From Sanyastnella coralliicola (GTDB taxonomy: Bacteria; Bacteroidota; Bacteroidia; Flavobacteriales_D; Sanyastnellaceae): a stretch of DNA of 64,000 bases. The notes under the pieces are model-generated. The model made no database searches. It worked only from the letters and a program-made list of their open reading frames with translations, and was not told where the DNA came from. The position numbers were made by a program, and so were the translations under genes. Shown here piece by piece: positions 11,401-19,224 of the stretch. The stretch covers positions 3,551,501-3,615,500 of the forward strand of contig NZ_CP132543.1 in the NCBI RefSeq assembly GCF_030845195.1. Direction: 5' to 3'. Every line of letters starts with the position of its first letter. Position 1 is the stretch's first letter.

Positions 11401-11959
11401 CGATGGCAATACTGTAAACACTCGTTACAAGAAGCTCACGCGACATCAACTCCCAGTGCATTCCTTTGTCTACGGATTTCCAAATTCCCGCGGTAGCGGA
11501 ACCAGCCCAGACAACATCTGGATTCGCTGGTGCTTGCTCAACCGTGTAGATGTGACAAGCCCCTGGAGATTGCACTTGAAAGTACATCGCCACTTCAGGA
11601 TCATAGTGCCAAGGACCCATTTCTTCCCATTCACCGTTTTCACGATTCTGAGATTGGTAGCGCTCCATATATGCTTGCTGATCGCGGAAATCCATTGCGG
11701 GTGCTCCTTGCGGGTTGCCTGTAGCTTGGATGTTGCGCAGCCAACGCTTGTAGTATTGCGTATGCTGGTTCTTTACTAAAGGATGTGAGGTGTAGTAGGC
11801 GTCATGCGCTGCTCGAACTGCAGAAGGCTCCGCATTACTGTACATCAGCTGCACCCATTCAGGGTCAGTAGAAGAAGCTATGTATTCGGTTTGTGGCACT
11901 AGCTGAGCATTACCATAGAAGGCAAGGCACACAGCCATGATCGCTAGAAAATGACGCAT
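8480..11959 (-). CDS. Secreted BNR/sortilin-like repeat protein with PKD and T9SS sorting domain
   Basis: A secreted 1159-residue protein of unknown substrate. Signal peptide MRHFLAIMAVCLAFYGNAQ. From about residue 110 to 790 it carries repeated BNR/Asp-box blades (KTTDGGATW, SEDAGANW, KSTDGGNTW, RTSDGGENW, SSSDAGDTW), as in VPS10/sortilin-like beta-propellers. A PKD domain follows (FTDNSVLRCAGASYDWTFEG...GTYDVSLTV), then a jelly-roll module like those in cleaved-adhesin proteins (about 910-1085), and a T9SS type A domain (VFPNPSTGQFFLN...GMYLIEIVG). Bacteroidota proteins of this shape are often annotated as glycosyl hydrolases, but no catalytic residues can be assigned here. It is monocistronic by context. 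Confidence 0.88.
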   Translation of the reverse strand: MRHFLAIMAVCLAFYGNAQLVPQTEYIASSTDPEWVQLMYSNAEPSAVRAAHDAYYTSHPLVKNQHTQYYKRWLRNIQATGNPQGAPAMDFRDQQAYMERYQSQNRENGEWEEMGPWHYDPEVAMYFQVQSPGACHIYTVEQAPANPDVVWAGSATAGIWKSVDKGMHWELMSRELLVTSVYSIAIDPNNTDIVYFGEGNGKIYKTTDGGATWALTGDANFQGQNNWVRDLKIKPDNANTLLAATNGGLFISEDAGANWNTASSGEHMEIEFHPTNPEMVYSASLVGNNTLFKKSTDGGNTWTSGTTGWPTPNSGEEQRRIEMAVTPLHPDDIYILASGAADGGNGLFGIYRSQDQGENFEFQCCGSGPGGAWAAGSNPNILGWSEDGTGDGGQFYYDLALDVSPDQEGRLFGAGINVWRSLDYGSNWSLNAHWVTWAGEFTAERYSHADVHDVKFFSTENGVDMWVASDGGLYYSADQGDNLEPRMYGIHGTDFWGWQSGIKEGDVMVGGTYHNGTHIRNGDLYYWGAEDETSGGWLAELAGDNFRGFVNPGDATIGYHDGGAFRYTEDRFERISGLPFDNSKAANTSYWWGEYGNMEWDPRCYNIMYSPNGSSLWKSTNGGSGWTELNNFGGDKIIHVKVAPRDPNRIYVTHRQSGSNWKIWRTSDGGENWEDVSMTSVENGNNSNKAIYIDVDGENPDQLWAILLGGQSGNKVFSSSDAGDTWQDIGDEVINNVYITAIAHQRGTDGGLYLGSDHSVYYKDNTMDSWELYANNLPARTPVVFLQTNYCEGKVRCAGSRSVHQNDFYTPSALQVGFTANKLEVNMALQCALDTIRFTDNSVLRCAGASYDWTFEGAVESGSEGYNAMAMWNTPGTYDVSLTVTDEEGNSASYTWEDMITVISEGVPMPVVEDFNGEIFPPENWKLETSGLGTWEPAVQLDDASNGVAQFPNYWVDTQGLADLLVMPAMDFTDVESPLIHFDVAHVKYADYEDGLELWYRVDAGEWTPAYSKFGDDLTVEDCYVWFWYDLGGELVWRTDSVDLSMLSGESCVELAFANIGGYGNHTWIDNVNLLDDNVSVSEIEKLQFTVFPNPSTGQFFLNTPVQLFGQSYEVRDLAERLVDQGVVQRSTAIDLSNQASGMYLIEIVGAGVQRVVKE

Positions 11960-11975
11960 GATTACAGGTTTGCTA

Positions 11976-11983
11976 CTAAGATA
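11976..11983 (-). promoter_or_regulatory. Possible -7 element (TATCTTAG) of the BNR-protein gene
   Basis: Reads TATCTTAG on the minus strand, one base off TAnnTTTG, 16 bases before ATG 11959. No TTG is seen at the proper distance. Confidence 0.3.
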
Positions 11984-11997
11984 AGGAGTCTGATCAA

Positions 11998-12366
11998 TCA
12001 GACAGAAGCAGGATGAGATATCTTTCCTCTTCGAATGAGGTTAATCTCAACTCGCTGAGGTCGAAGGATTTCAGCGATAATGTCTTCTACTTCTTCCGGG
12101 TCGAATTCAGCACACGAAAACAGGTCAATTGCGGCATAAGCACGCTCTGGCCAGGTGTGAATACTTAAATGACTTTCAGAAAGAAGGTAGACCCCTGTGA
12201 CACCGACAGGCTCAAATTGTTTGTAGGAAGCGTTAAGCACAGATAGGTTCAACCGTTCGGCGATAGCCTCTAGTAAAGGCTCTACCGAATTGCGATAAGA
12301 GATGAGGTCTGGATCCACTCCAAACACATCCCAAATTCCATGAAATCCTAATGCTTGCTCCTCCAC
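11998..12366 (-). CDS. speD: S-adenosylmethionine decarboxylase proenzyme
   Basis: Makes decarboxylated SAM, the aminopropyl donor for spermidine. The 122-residue length fits the short bacterial class. The self-cleavage motif LSESHLSIHTWPE is intact (pyruvoyl group from Ser65), and the conserved Cys85 lies in DLFSCAEF. The start is GTG 12366: an in-frame TAA lies just upstream and there is no ATG before the conserved region. It is the last gene of a minus-strand run with the spermidine synthase-like protein and a lipoprotein (15-bp gap). Confidence 0.93.
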   Translation of the reverse strand: MEEQALGFHGIWDVFGVDPDLISYRNSVEPLLEAIAERLNLSVLNASYKQFEPVGVTGVYLLSESHLSIHTWPERAYAAIDLFSCAEFDPEEVEDIIAEILRPQRVEINLIRRGKISHPASV

Positions 12367-12381
12367 GTCCGAAAAGATGGC

Positions 12382-12903
12382 TTACTCTGCCATCATCATC
12401 ATAAGGAACTCCTCTTCGTCTGCGAGTTTGAGGAGAGACGCGTAGCTTTCAGAAGCGTCAACTTCGATTACTTCAGGAGTTGTCTCACGTGGACCGTAAT
12501 CCCACTCGATTGGGTTTACCAATTCACCGATCACTTTGTAAGGACCGTCGAACTCCATTCCTAGGAAGTTAACTGTTTGCTCAGGGATAGAAGATGTTGC
12601 GAAAGCACCCATTGTACCGTAGATCTCTTCGTACATGATGTACTCAGAGTGTGATGGGTTCATCATGTACATATCTTGTACAAAGTCGAACTCAACAGGC
12701 TCTTCACCTGGGACCGTAATTACGTGAACACCGTGTCCCATTTCAACCCATGCAACATCACGCGGAGGGATTTCCACGTTCAACGAGTCGATTGAAACTT
12801 CGATATAATCGTTTGTTGGGTTGTCAACCGCTACAGCAACAAGATCAGGACCACAAGATGCAAGTCCAACAGCAACAAAGAGGAAAAGAATAATTCGGTT
12901 CAT
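12382..12903 (-). CDS. Lipoprotein of unknown function in the polyamine run
   Basis: A 173-residue protein not recognised. Signal peptide with lipobox (MNRIILFLFVAVGLASC, acylated Cys17). The mature part looks like a small beta-rich domain (NPTNDYIEVSIDSLNVEIPP) followed by an acidic tail ending EEEFLMMMMAE. It lies between the spermidine synthase-like gene (63 bp) and speD (15 bp), so it is probably co-transcribed. No polyamine function can be read from the sequence. Confidence 0.75.
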   Translation of the reverse strand: MNRIILFLFVAVGLASCGPDLVAVAVDNPTNDYIEVSIDSLNVEIPPRDVAWVEMGHGVHVITVPGEEPVEFDFVQDMYMMNPSHSEYIMYEEIYGTMGAFATSSIPEQTVNFLGMEFDGPYKVIGELVNPIEWDYGPRETTPEVIEVDASESYASLLKLADEEEFLMMMMAE

Positions 12904-12966
12904 CGGTCTAATTTAATCGGAAGCAATATAGACAAATTGCCTATGCCTGCACGTTAAAGGCGGCAA

Positions 12967-14499
12967 TTAATGCGTTTGTCCGGGTTGTGTTTGGAATTCC
13001 GCCTTCCACTTGTTCCAATCGTGGAGATAATAATCCAAGATGATCGGGTGATCGAGGGAGTTTGTTTGCACGTCTTTAATGGGAACGTCAGGTGGCAACA
13101 TGAATAAGTACTGAACCAGTTCAGTATCTAAATACTCCACACCTTCAGCAGCAGTGAAGCTTTTGAGCTGATGAAGATTATTCTTCTTACTGGCCATGAT
13201 GAATCCCCAGTCGCCAAAGGAAGGCACGTTTGAATGGTAAGCCGTTACGTTTTCAAAGGCTTCTTCCATGGTTCGGTAGATGCAACTGAAAACGCTGTTC
13301 GCGAAGTAGATCTCCCCTGCTTGGGTTACAAATACACCGTCTTCCTTTAGAAGGTTATTCGCCAAAAAGTAGAACTGGCGACTATATAACTTGGCTAGGC
13401 TTTGATCACTCGGGTCTGGAAGATCAGCGATGATCACATCGTAACTTTCCGTGTTCTGCACGAGATAGGTGAAAGCATCTCCCTGAATCAGCTTCACTCG
13501 AGGATCACTCGCTGCCCCTTCATTAATATTGACCAAGAAAGGATTGGTCTTTGCCAAATGAAAGATCATGGTGTCAATATCGACCACATGCACCTCTTTA
13601 ACGTTCGCATGTTTCAAGGCCTCGCGGCTCGCCAGATTCTCTCCTCCACCTAGAATTAGTACGCGTTCAACGTCTCCCTTCAATGCAATAGGAACATGCA
13701 CTAACGGCTCGTGATAACGATGCTCGTCTTTGGATGAAAACTGGATGATGCGATTGAGGTACAAACGCAGATCGTCTTCCTTCTGCGTCAACACAATCTT
13801 TTGGTAAGGTGTCTGCTCGTTGTATACGATCGGGTGCTTATAGATCTTCTGATCCCAGACTTGCAAAAGATGTGATGCTTTAAAGGTTAGGCCTCCTAAT
13901 ACTAGTAGCGCTGCGACGCCTAATACCATGCTTCCTCGCTGTTCGCGGAAATGGACATAGTTCAATACCAAGCCCAGAATAATATTCAAGGCGCCGAACA
14001 TCAGCGAAGAGTAAAACAGGCCGACAAACGGAAGGAGGATAAAGGGGAACACAAGGGTTGCTAACAAACCTCCGATATAGTCTAGCGACAAGATCTTTGA
14101 AAGCGAATCTTTGAGGCTATCGTCATCAGAGTACGTCAACAGTGGCACCTCCATTCCGGTAAGGAACCCGATCAAAAAGACGATCCCGAGACAGAAGAGC
14201 TGCAAACTCTGGGGGCTAACCGTTACAAACAGCCAGTAAACAAGGGGAACAGATATTCCGCCAATGAGTCCTAATAGGTACTCGATACGCACGAAATACA
14301 TCAACGATCTTCCCGAGTGAAATTTCGAAACATAGGCCCCAATACCCATTGAAAAAAGGTAGACACCAATGACGATTGAAAACTGCTTCACTCCATCACC
14401 CAAAAAATAGGTTGCGGCGGTGCTAATCAAGAGCTCATAAACGATCGAACAGAGGCCGGCAATGAAGACAGAAGCTGAAAAAAGAATTTTATTTCCCAA
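12967..14499 (-). CDS. Membrane-anchored spermidine synthase-like protein
   Basis: 510 residues: about six to seven hydrophobic helices (residues 1-215), then a spermidine synthase-type Rossmann domain. Visible are VLILGGGENLASREAL (usually GGGDGxxxRE), the acidic ribose-binding position in VHVVDID, GDAFTYL, and ADLPDPSDQSLAKLYSRQFY, where the family's catalytic Asp lies. GGGEN in place of GGGDG is a change in the cofactor/substrate loop, so the exact amine product is open. With speD 600 bp downstream, aminopropyl transfer from decarboxylated SAM is the natural inference. It is divergent from the YgiB-like gene, with 45 bp between the starts. Confidence 0.82.
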   Translation of the reverse strand: MGNKILFSASVFIAGLCSIVYELLISTAATYFLGDGVKQFSIVIGVYLFSMGIGAYVSKFHSGRSLMYFVRIEYLLGLIGGISVPLVYWLFVTVSPQSLQLFCLGIVFLIGFLTGMEVPLLTYSDDDSLKDSLSKILSLDYIGGLLATLVFPFILLPFVGLFYSSLMFGALNIILGLVLNYVHFREQRGSMVLGVAALLVLGGLTFKASHLLQVWDQKIYKHPIVYNEQTPYQKIVLTQKEDDLRLYLNRIIQFSSKDEHRYHEPLVHVPIALKGDVERVLILGGGENLASREALKHANVKEVHVVDIDTMIFHLAKTNPFLVNINEGAASDPRVKLIQGDAFTYLVQNTESYDVIIADLPDPSDQSLAKLYSRQFYFLANNLLKEDGVFVTQAGEIYFANSVFSCIYRTMEEAFENVTAYHSNVPSFGDWGFIMASKKNNLHQLKSFTAAEGVEYLDTELVQYLFMLPPDVPIKDVQTNSLDHPIILDYYLHDWNKWKAEFQTQPGQTH

Positions 14500-14509
14500 C
14501 GGATTAGTC

Positions 14510-14517
14510 TAAGTTTG
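14510..14517 (+). promoter_or_regulatory. -7 element (TAAGTTTG) of the ygiB-ygiC-like pair
   Basis: A perfect TAnnTTTG. It decides the start of the next gene: the in-frame ATG at 14515 lies inside the element, so translation should begin at ATG 14545, right before the lipoprotein signal. Confidence 0.5.
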
Positions 14518-14544
14518 GATTCGTTGAATCAGACACGACCAAAG

Positions 14545-15096
14545 ATGACTAAATTTCCTTCAACACGCCTATTTGGCCTCTCAATGGTTTTCGCACTAGG
14601 TATCACCCTGATCCTCAGTGGTTGTACGGACGATGACGGGCACCCTCGTCTCATGGAATACGACGAGAAAACTGTACACGAAAGCACGAAAGGAGTCGAA
14701 ACTGAGCTCGAGGAGCAAGAACCAGGTGACGAATACCTCATTCTTGATGAGCGCATGATCGATGAAAAAGAAGATTCTCGCGCTATCGTTCACAACCTTG
14801 ATGGAACTGTAGACACACTATCTTTTGCGAGCCTTGCGAACGACGACGGATCTAACCCTCGTTACTCACCAATGCGCGCTGTATTGATGTATGGTCTTGC
14901 TCGTTCATTCTTTAACCCGAACATGGGGAATGTTCGCCCTGATCCTAGCTACTACAAAACGCCAGGTGCCTACAACAAATCTGCTGGTCTTCGTGAAGAC
15001 ATGATGTCTTCGTCACGTACACGCAGCGTGCGCACTCCAAAAGGATCTTCTAAAGGATACGGAGGTGGAAAGTCGTTCCGTTCTTCTGGAGGATGA
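14545..15096 (+). CDS. YgiB-like lipoprotein with Gly/Ser/Arg-rich, diglycine-ended tail
   Basis: A 183-residue lipoprotein: MTKFPSTRLFGLSMVFALGITLILSGC, acylated at Cys27. An acidic stretch (EKTVHESTKGVETELEEQEPG) is followed by a helical segment, then a basic Ser/Arg/Gly tail ending GKSFRSSGG. In E. coli a DUF1190 lipoprotein (YgiB), which from memory also ends in a Ser/Arg/Gly tail, is paired with the ATP-grasp protein YgiC. Here the downstream gene is the YgiC relative and overlaps by 32 bases. Sequence similarity to YgiB is only in overall layout and context, so the family call is inference. Confidence 0.65.
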   Translation: MTKFPSTRLFGLSMVFALGITLILSGCTDDDGHPRLMEYDEKTVHESTKGVETELEEQEPGDEYLILDERMIDEKEDSRAIVHNLDGTVDTLSFASLANDDGSNPRYSPMRAVLMYGLARSFFNPNMGNVRPDPSYYKTPGAYNKSAGLREDMMSSSRTRSVRTPKGSSKGYGGGKSFRSSGG

Positions 15097-16249
15097 TCGC
15101 TTTCGCGAAGTCCGCGTTCCAAAGAAAAAACACATCCCAGCAAAACTGCACTGGTTCCTCGGTGAGGAATACTTCAGTGGAGAATTGTTGAGCGTATACC
15201 CGAGTGAGGTGCGTGCTTTCAAGGCGGTTGCCGAAGAAGCGTTTGACATCTTCCTCAAGGCTACCGATCATATCATCGAGCACAAGGGTCTCGAAGCTCT
15301 TGGCATCCCTGCGCTATTTCACCCAGTCATTGAATACACTTGGAAAAACCGGGATCGTCACCCCTTCTTGATAGGCCGTTTCGATATCAACGGAGTATTT
15401 GATCGGGTCAAAGGAAAGGTCATCGAGTTCAACGCAGACACGATGAGTTCCATTCCGGAAACCATCATATGGCAAGAATTCCAGCGCAAGCAACTCGGAG
15501 AAAACGAATATCAATTCAACGAACTCGCCATTCGTCTGGAGCAACAGCTTCGAACGATTCGCAGTCGTTTCCCTGGAGAAGAGTCTAACCTCACCGGAAG
15601 TTCGTTTGGATACATTGAAGACCAGCTCAACATTGACGCGGTGATGGAACAAGCTTACAAAGCTGGATTCCTCGTTCAAAATGTTGACGTTCCTGAAATC
15701 ATCTTCTCAGAAGAAGGCGTCTTTTACGAAGCGGGAAGCGAATACCAACGTGTAGACGTCTGGTACAAAATGGCCCCATGGGACTGGACCTTCAACGAAG
15801 AGCCTGGGTTGGCACAAATCCTATCAGACCTCATCATGAATGAGCTGGTTTTGGTGCTGAACCCTCCTTACACGGCTATTTGGCAGAACAAGCGTTTCCT
15901 TGCATACATCACGGAGCACTTCCCGAATGACGTCATTGCCAAGACTTACCTGGAACGACCAACGGATATGCGTGATGGCCTGGTAGAGAAGCCCATCTAT
16001 GGACGAATTGGCGAGAACATCGTACTGCACGATCCTGACGGTGACCTGCAACGTAGTCAAGGCGACTTCGGCAATCAGCCAAAGATCTATCAAGAGTATC
16101 TACCGCTAGCCGTAGATGAAGAAAAACACTACTACCAAGCCGGTGTTTTCATGTGTGACGGTCCGGCTGCACTGAATTTACGCTGTCAAGAATCTAAGAT
16201 CATGACAGACGACTGTGAGTTCATGTCGCACGTCATTTCGGAATATTAG
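15065..16249 (+). CDS. Glutathionylspermidine synthase-like ATP-grasp amide ligase (YgiC family)
   Basis: 394 residues, the length of YgiC/YjfC and of the synthetase half of GspS, without an amidase domain. Family features seen: IGRFDINGVFDRVKGKVIEFNADTMS (metal/ATP region), YKMAPWDW, LVLNPPYTAIWQNKRFLAYI, KTYLERP, QEYLPL, and the C-terminal ALNLRCQESKIM. GspS joins the glycine carboxylate of glutathione to spermidine; YgiC-like members have no firmly known substrate. The start is GTG 15065, inside the upstream lipoprotein gene; the ATGA at that gene's stop is in another frame and gives no protein. Facing polyamine genes lie 600 bp away. Confidence 0.85.
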   Translation: MESRSVLLEDDRFREVRVPKKKHIPAKLHWFLGEEYFSGELLSVYPSEVRAFKAVAEEAFDIFLKATDHIIEHKGLEALGIPALFHPVIEYTWKNRDRHPFLIGRFDINGVFDRVKGKVIEFNADTMSSIPETIIWQEFQRKQLGENEYQFNELAIRLEQQLRTIRSRFPGEESNLTGSSFGYIEDQLNIDAVMEQAYKAGFLVQNVDVPEIIFSEEGVFYEAGSEYQRVDVWYKMAPWDWTFNEEPGLAQILSDLIMNELVLVLNPPYTAIWQNKRFLAYITEHFPNDVIAKTYLERPTDMRDGLVEKPIYGRIGENIVLHDPDGDLQRSQGDFGNQPKIYQEYLPLAVDEEKHYYQAGVFMCDGPAALNLRCQESKIMTDDCEFMSHVISEY

Positions 16250-16278
16250 CCCTTGATTCGGCGCCACTCAAAGGAGCC

Positions 16279-16306
16279 GCCTACGGCATACAGCCTACAG
16301 CATACG
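16279..16306 (+). repeat. Four tandem heptamers GCNTACR
   Basis: GCCTACG-GCATACA-GCCTACA-GCATACG, intergenic between the ygiC-like gene and the purF-like gene. No other copies were seen in this window. Confidence 0.8.
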
Positions 16307-16343
16307 TTAATCCAGGTTAAGGAAATACACCTCAAAAAAAACG

Positions 16344-16351
16344 TACCTTTG
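16344..16351 (+). promoter_or_regulatory. -7 element (TACCTTTG) of the purF-like gene
   Basis: A perfect TAnnTTTG, 23 bases before ATG 16375 and just after an A8 run. No clear TTG is seen at the -33 distance. Confidence 0.45.
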
Positions 16352-16374
16352 CATCCCAGCACAGGGCACCTCCT

Positions 16375-18276
16375 ATGAGCGACGCAATCAAGCACGAATG
16401 TGGTATCGCGCTTCTGAAATTGAAGCAACCACTGTCTTATTACCGTCAGAAGTACGGCACTTCTTTTTACGGCCTAAATAAAATGTATCTCCTGATGGAG
16501 AAACAGCACAACCGCGGACAAGATGGCGCGGGATTGGCCAACATCAAACTTGACGTAGCACCCGGACAACGATACATTTCTCGAATGCGATCAAACAATG
16601 ATCGTCCGATTCAAGATGTGTTTGCACGGGTGAATGCTCGCTTCAAAGACCTGGAGGAGAAAGACCCAGAGAAGTTGAACGACGTAGAATACCTGAAAGA
16701 GAATTTCGGATTCACTGGTGAGGTATTCCTCGGACACCTTCGCTACGGAACCTTTGGAAAGAACTCTATTGAGAGTATTCACCCCTTCCTTCGTCAGAAC
16801 AACTGGATGACCAGAAACCTTGTGGTTGCTGGAAACTTCAACTTGACGAACGTTGACGAACTCTTCGGTCAACTGGTTGAGCTTGGTCAGCACCCAAAGG
16901 AGAAAGCCGACACGGTGACAGTGATGGAGAAAATCGGGCACTTCCTCGATGAAGAGAATGAGCGCCTATTCCGCATCTACAAAGACCAAGGTTACGCCAA
17001 CGATAAGATCTCACACCTCATCGCCCAGAACATGGATGTCGCAGAAATTCTGCGACGCTCAGCTGACAAGTGGGATGGTGGGTACGCCATGGCCGGTATG
17101 ATGGGCCACGGGGACGCTTTTGTCTTGAGAGATCCAAGTGGAATTCGTCCGGCCTATTGGTACGAAGACGACGAAATCGTTGTTGTTGCCAGCGAACGCC
17201 CGGTGATCCAGACGGCTTTCAATGTACCAATGGAACAGGTGCAAGAAATCGATCCAGGACACGCCTTGATCATTCGTAAAGACAACCGTGTTTCGATTGA
17301 TCAGATCCGCGAACCGCTAGAACGCAAAGCATGTAGTTTCGAGCGCATCTATTTCTCTCGAGGAAGCGACTACTCGATCTACTCTGAGCGTAAAGAGCTT
17401 GGTCGCCTTGTGGTACCAAAGATCCTCAAAGCTGTAGACCACGACCTTGAGAACTCTGTGTTTAGCTTTATTCCTAATACCGCTGAGACTTCGTTCTATG
17501 GTATGGTAAAAGGACTAGAAGACTACCTCAACCAATGGAAGTTCGACGAAATCCGCAAGGAAGGGGAAGGCATCTCTGCTGAACGTCTGGAGAAATTGAT
17601 TTCTGTGCGTCCGCGAGTAGAGAAGATTGCCATCAAAGACGCTAAGCTTCGCACCTTCATCACGCAAGATGATGCGCGTGACGACATGGTAGCTCACGTA
17701 TATGATATTACCTACGGAACGGTCAATAAGGGCACTGATAATCTTGTGGTTATCGATGACTCTATTGTTCGTGGAACGACGCTGAAGAAGTCGATCATCC
17801 GCATCCTTGACCGTTTGGGGCCTAAGCGTATTGTCGTGGTGTCTAGCGCACCTCAAATACGCTACCCTGACTGTTACGGTATCGACATGGCGAAGATGGG
17901 TGATTTCATTGCCTTCCAAGCAGCGATTTCCCTCTTGAAAAAGCACGGTAAAGAAGATCTGATTGACTCTGTTTACCGCAAGTGTAAGGAGCAAGAGAAC
18001 CTTCCGAAAGAGCAGGTGAAGAATTACGTGCAGGAGATCTACGAGCCATTCACAGACGAGCAGATCAGCGACGAAATTTCAGAATTGCTCACACCGAAGA
18101 ACATCAATGCCGAAGTGAAAATCATCTACCAAAGTGTAGACAATTTGCACCAAGCATGTCCTGAAAACCTAGGTGATTGGTACTTCACAGGAAACTACCC
18201 AACTCCAGGAGGGAATAAGGTGGTTAATCGTGCCTTCATCTACTACGTAGAAGGACGAAACGAACGCGCCTACTAA
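16375..18276 (+). CDS. Amidophosphoribosyltransferase-like protein, long Bacteroidota form
   Basis: A 633-residue class II glutamine amidotransferase fused to a phosphoribosyltransferase domain. The presumed nucleophile is Cys9 (KHECGIALL), so eight residues would have to be removed for an N-terminal Cys. Amidotransferase signatures are KQHNRGQDGAGLA and GHLRYGTFGKN. The PRPP loop is VVIDDSIVRGTTLKKS (about 459-474). Canonical PurF is near 500 residues; this one has extra segments and a long C-terminus (EILTPKN...YYVEGRNERAY). Many Bacteroidota have such a second PurF-like protein besides a normal PurF, so whether it makes phosphoribosylamine for purines is uncertain. Confidence 0.85.
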   Translation: MSDAIKHECGIALLKLKQPLSYYRQKYGTSFYGLNKMYLLMEKQHNRGQDGAGLANIKLDVAPGQRYISRMRSNNDRPIQDVFARVNARFKDLEEKDPEKLNDVEYLKENFGFTGEVFLGHLRYGTFGKNSIESIHPFLRQNNWMTRNLVVAGNFNLTNVDELFGQLVELGQHPKEKADTVTVMEKIGHFLDEENERLFRIYKDQGYANDKISHLIAQNMDVAEILRRSADKWDGGYAMAGMMGHGDAFVLRDPSGIRPAYWYEDDEIVVVASERPVIQTAFNVPMEQVQEIDPGHALIIRKDNRVSIDQIREPLERKACSFERIYFSRGSDYSIYSERKELGRLVVPKILKAVDHDLENSVFSFIPNTAETSFYGMVKGLEDYLNQWKFDEIRKEGEGISAERLEKLISVRPRVEKIAIKDAKLRTFITQDDARDDMVAHVYDITYGTVNKGTDNLVVIDDSIVRGTTLKKSIIRILDRLGPKRIVVVSSAPQIRYPDCYGIDMAKMGDFIAFQAAISLLKKHGKEDLIDSVYRKCKEQENLPKEQVKNYVQEIYEPFTDEQISDEISELLTPKNINAEVKIIYQSVDNLHQACPENLGDWYFTGNYPTPGGNKVVNRAFIYYVEGRNERAY

Positions 18277-18298
18277 GCAGCAATTCACTATTCATTCG

Positions 18299-19141
18299 TT
18301 ATTCTTCCACCGGCCTGTTCCCTTGCAGGCCCCCGGTGTGAATAGCCAGGATCGATTCCGCGCTAGCGAGTTTACCTTGCTTCAGAAGATCTTCAAGACC
18401 GAACATCATTTTGGCCGTATATACACGATCAAGTGGTAAGCTCGCTTGCTCTTTCTGGTGCATAAAAGACTGAAGCTCAGGAGGACATTTTGCAAAGCCT
18501 CCGAAGGTATAGTCCCAGATCCACTCTACTCGTTTGCTAAGTTCTTGCGCAAGCTCTTCATCAAAAAGCGCCCAAAGCAATTGTTGTTGCAATCGTGTAG
18601 GAAGCGATTCGTCTTTCAAGGCTGGAAACGCCAAAATGCGTTGCCCTGGTTTCGCTGAAAGTAAGATGCCCGCCAAGGTGGTTCCGGTACCAACAGAAAC
18701 CGCGATGATGTCAGCTTCTTTGTCTTCGTCGTCTAAAATCTCCATGCAGCCGTTGATGCCCAAGAAGTTACTGCCTCCCTCTGGAATAAAGTGGCAAAAC
18801 CGATACTCTTCGTGCACCCATTGCTTGAACGACTCACTATTGCGAAGGGCAAACCACTCGCGCTCTATGAACACCAATTCCATGCCCCAAGCCTCACAAT
18901 CGCTGAGTGTTGGACTCAACTTCGGTGGACGCGAACCATGCACCAGTCCGACACATGGGATTCCAGCTTTTTGACACGCAGAAGCCGTAGCATGAAGGTG
19001 ATTGCTAAAGGGACCTCCCACCGTCACAATGCGGTCTACCGATTTTTCTTGGGCCTTGATGAGGTTGTACTTCAGTTTGAAATACTTGTTCCCCGGAGCC
19101 TCTGGGTGTTGTTGATCAAGGCGTTTGACTTCGATTGGCAT
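18299..19141 (-). CDS. ACC deaminase / D-cysteine desulfhydrase-like PLP enzyme
   Basis: A PLP fold-type II enzyme of 280 residues. The lysine-bearing motif GNKYFKLKYNL lies at residues 17-27, with GGPFSNHLHATA and the phosphate-binding SVGTGTTLAG. Relatives are about 300-340 residues with 20-30 more before this motif; here an in-frame stop lies just upstream of ATG 19141, so the N-terminus is short. Substrate (D-cysteine, ACC or other) cannot be told from sequence. A copy of the dispersed motif lies near the 3' end and reads L-A-S-A-E-S. It is convergent with the purF-like gene (22-bp gap). Confidence 0.82.
   Translation of the reverse strand: MPIEVKRLDQQHPEAPGNKYFKLKYNLIKAQEKSVDRIVTVGGPFSNHLHATASACQKAGIPCVGLVHGSRPPKLSPTLSDCEAWGMELVFIEREWFALRNSESFKQWVHEEYRFCHFIPEGGSNFLGINGCMEILDDEDKEADIIAVSVGTGTTLAGILLSAKPGQRILAFPALKDESLPTRLQQQLLWALFDEELAQELSKRVEWIWDYTFGGFAKCPPELQSFMHQKEQASLPLDRVYTAKMMFGLEDLLKQGKLASAESILAIHTGGLQGNRPVEE
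18356..18368 (+). repeat. Dispersed motif TTCCGCGCTAGCG, copy 2
   Basis: Exact copy, antisense within the PLP-enzyme gene. Confidence 0.85.
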
Positions 19142-19224
19142 GTCTTAGGTTTGGTACATCCACTATTGTTCGACGCAATTTGTCTAAGAAAATTCACTTA
19201 ATTCGAACCTTGACCAAGATAGCT

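Noticed and set aside
11141-11779. 212-codon open frame on the plus strand
   Set aside because: It lies wholly antisense to the BNR-repeat protein, has odd composition (Cys/Leu/His-rich) and no promoter.
15093-15190. ATG 15093 overlapping the lipoprotein stop (ATGA) as the ligase start
   Set aside because: It is in another frame and runs into a stop after about 30 codons; the ligase frame is entered from GTG 15065.
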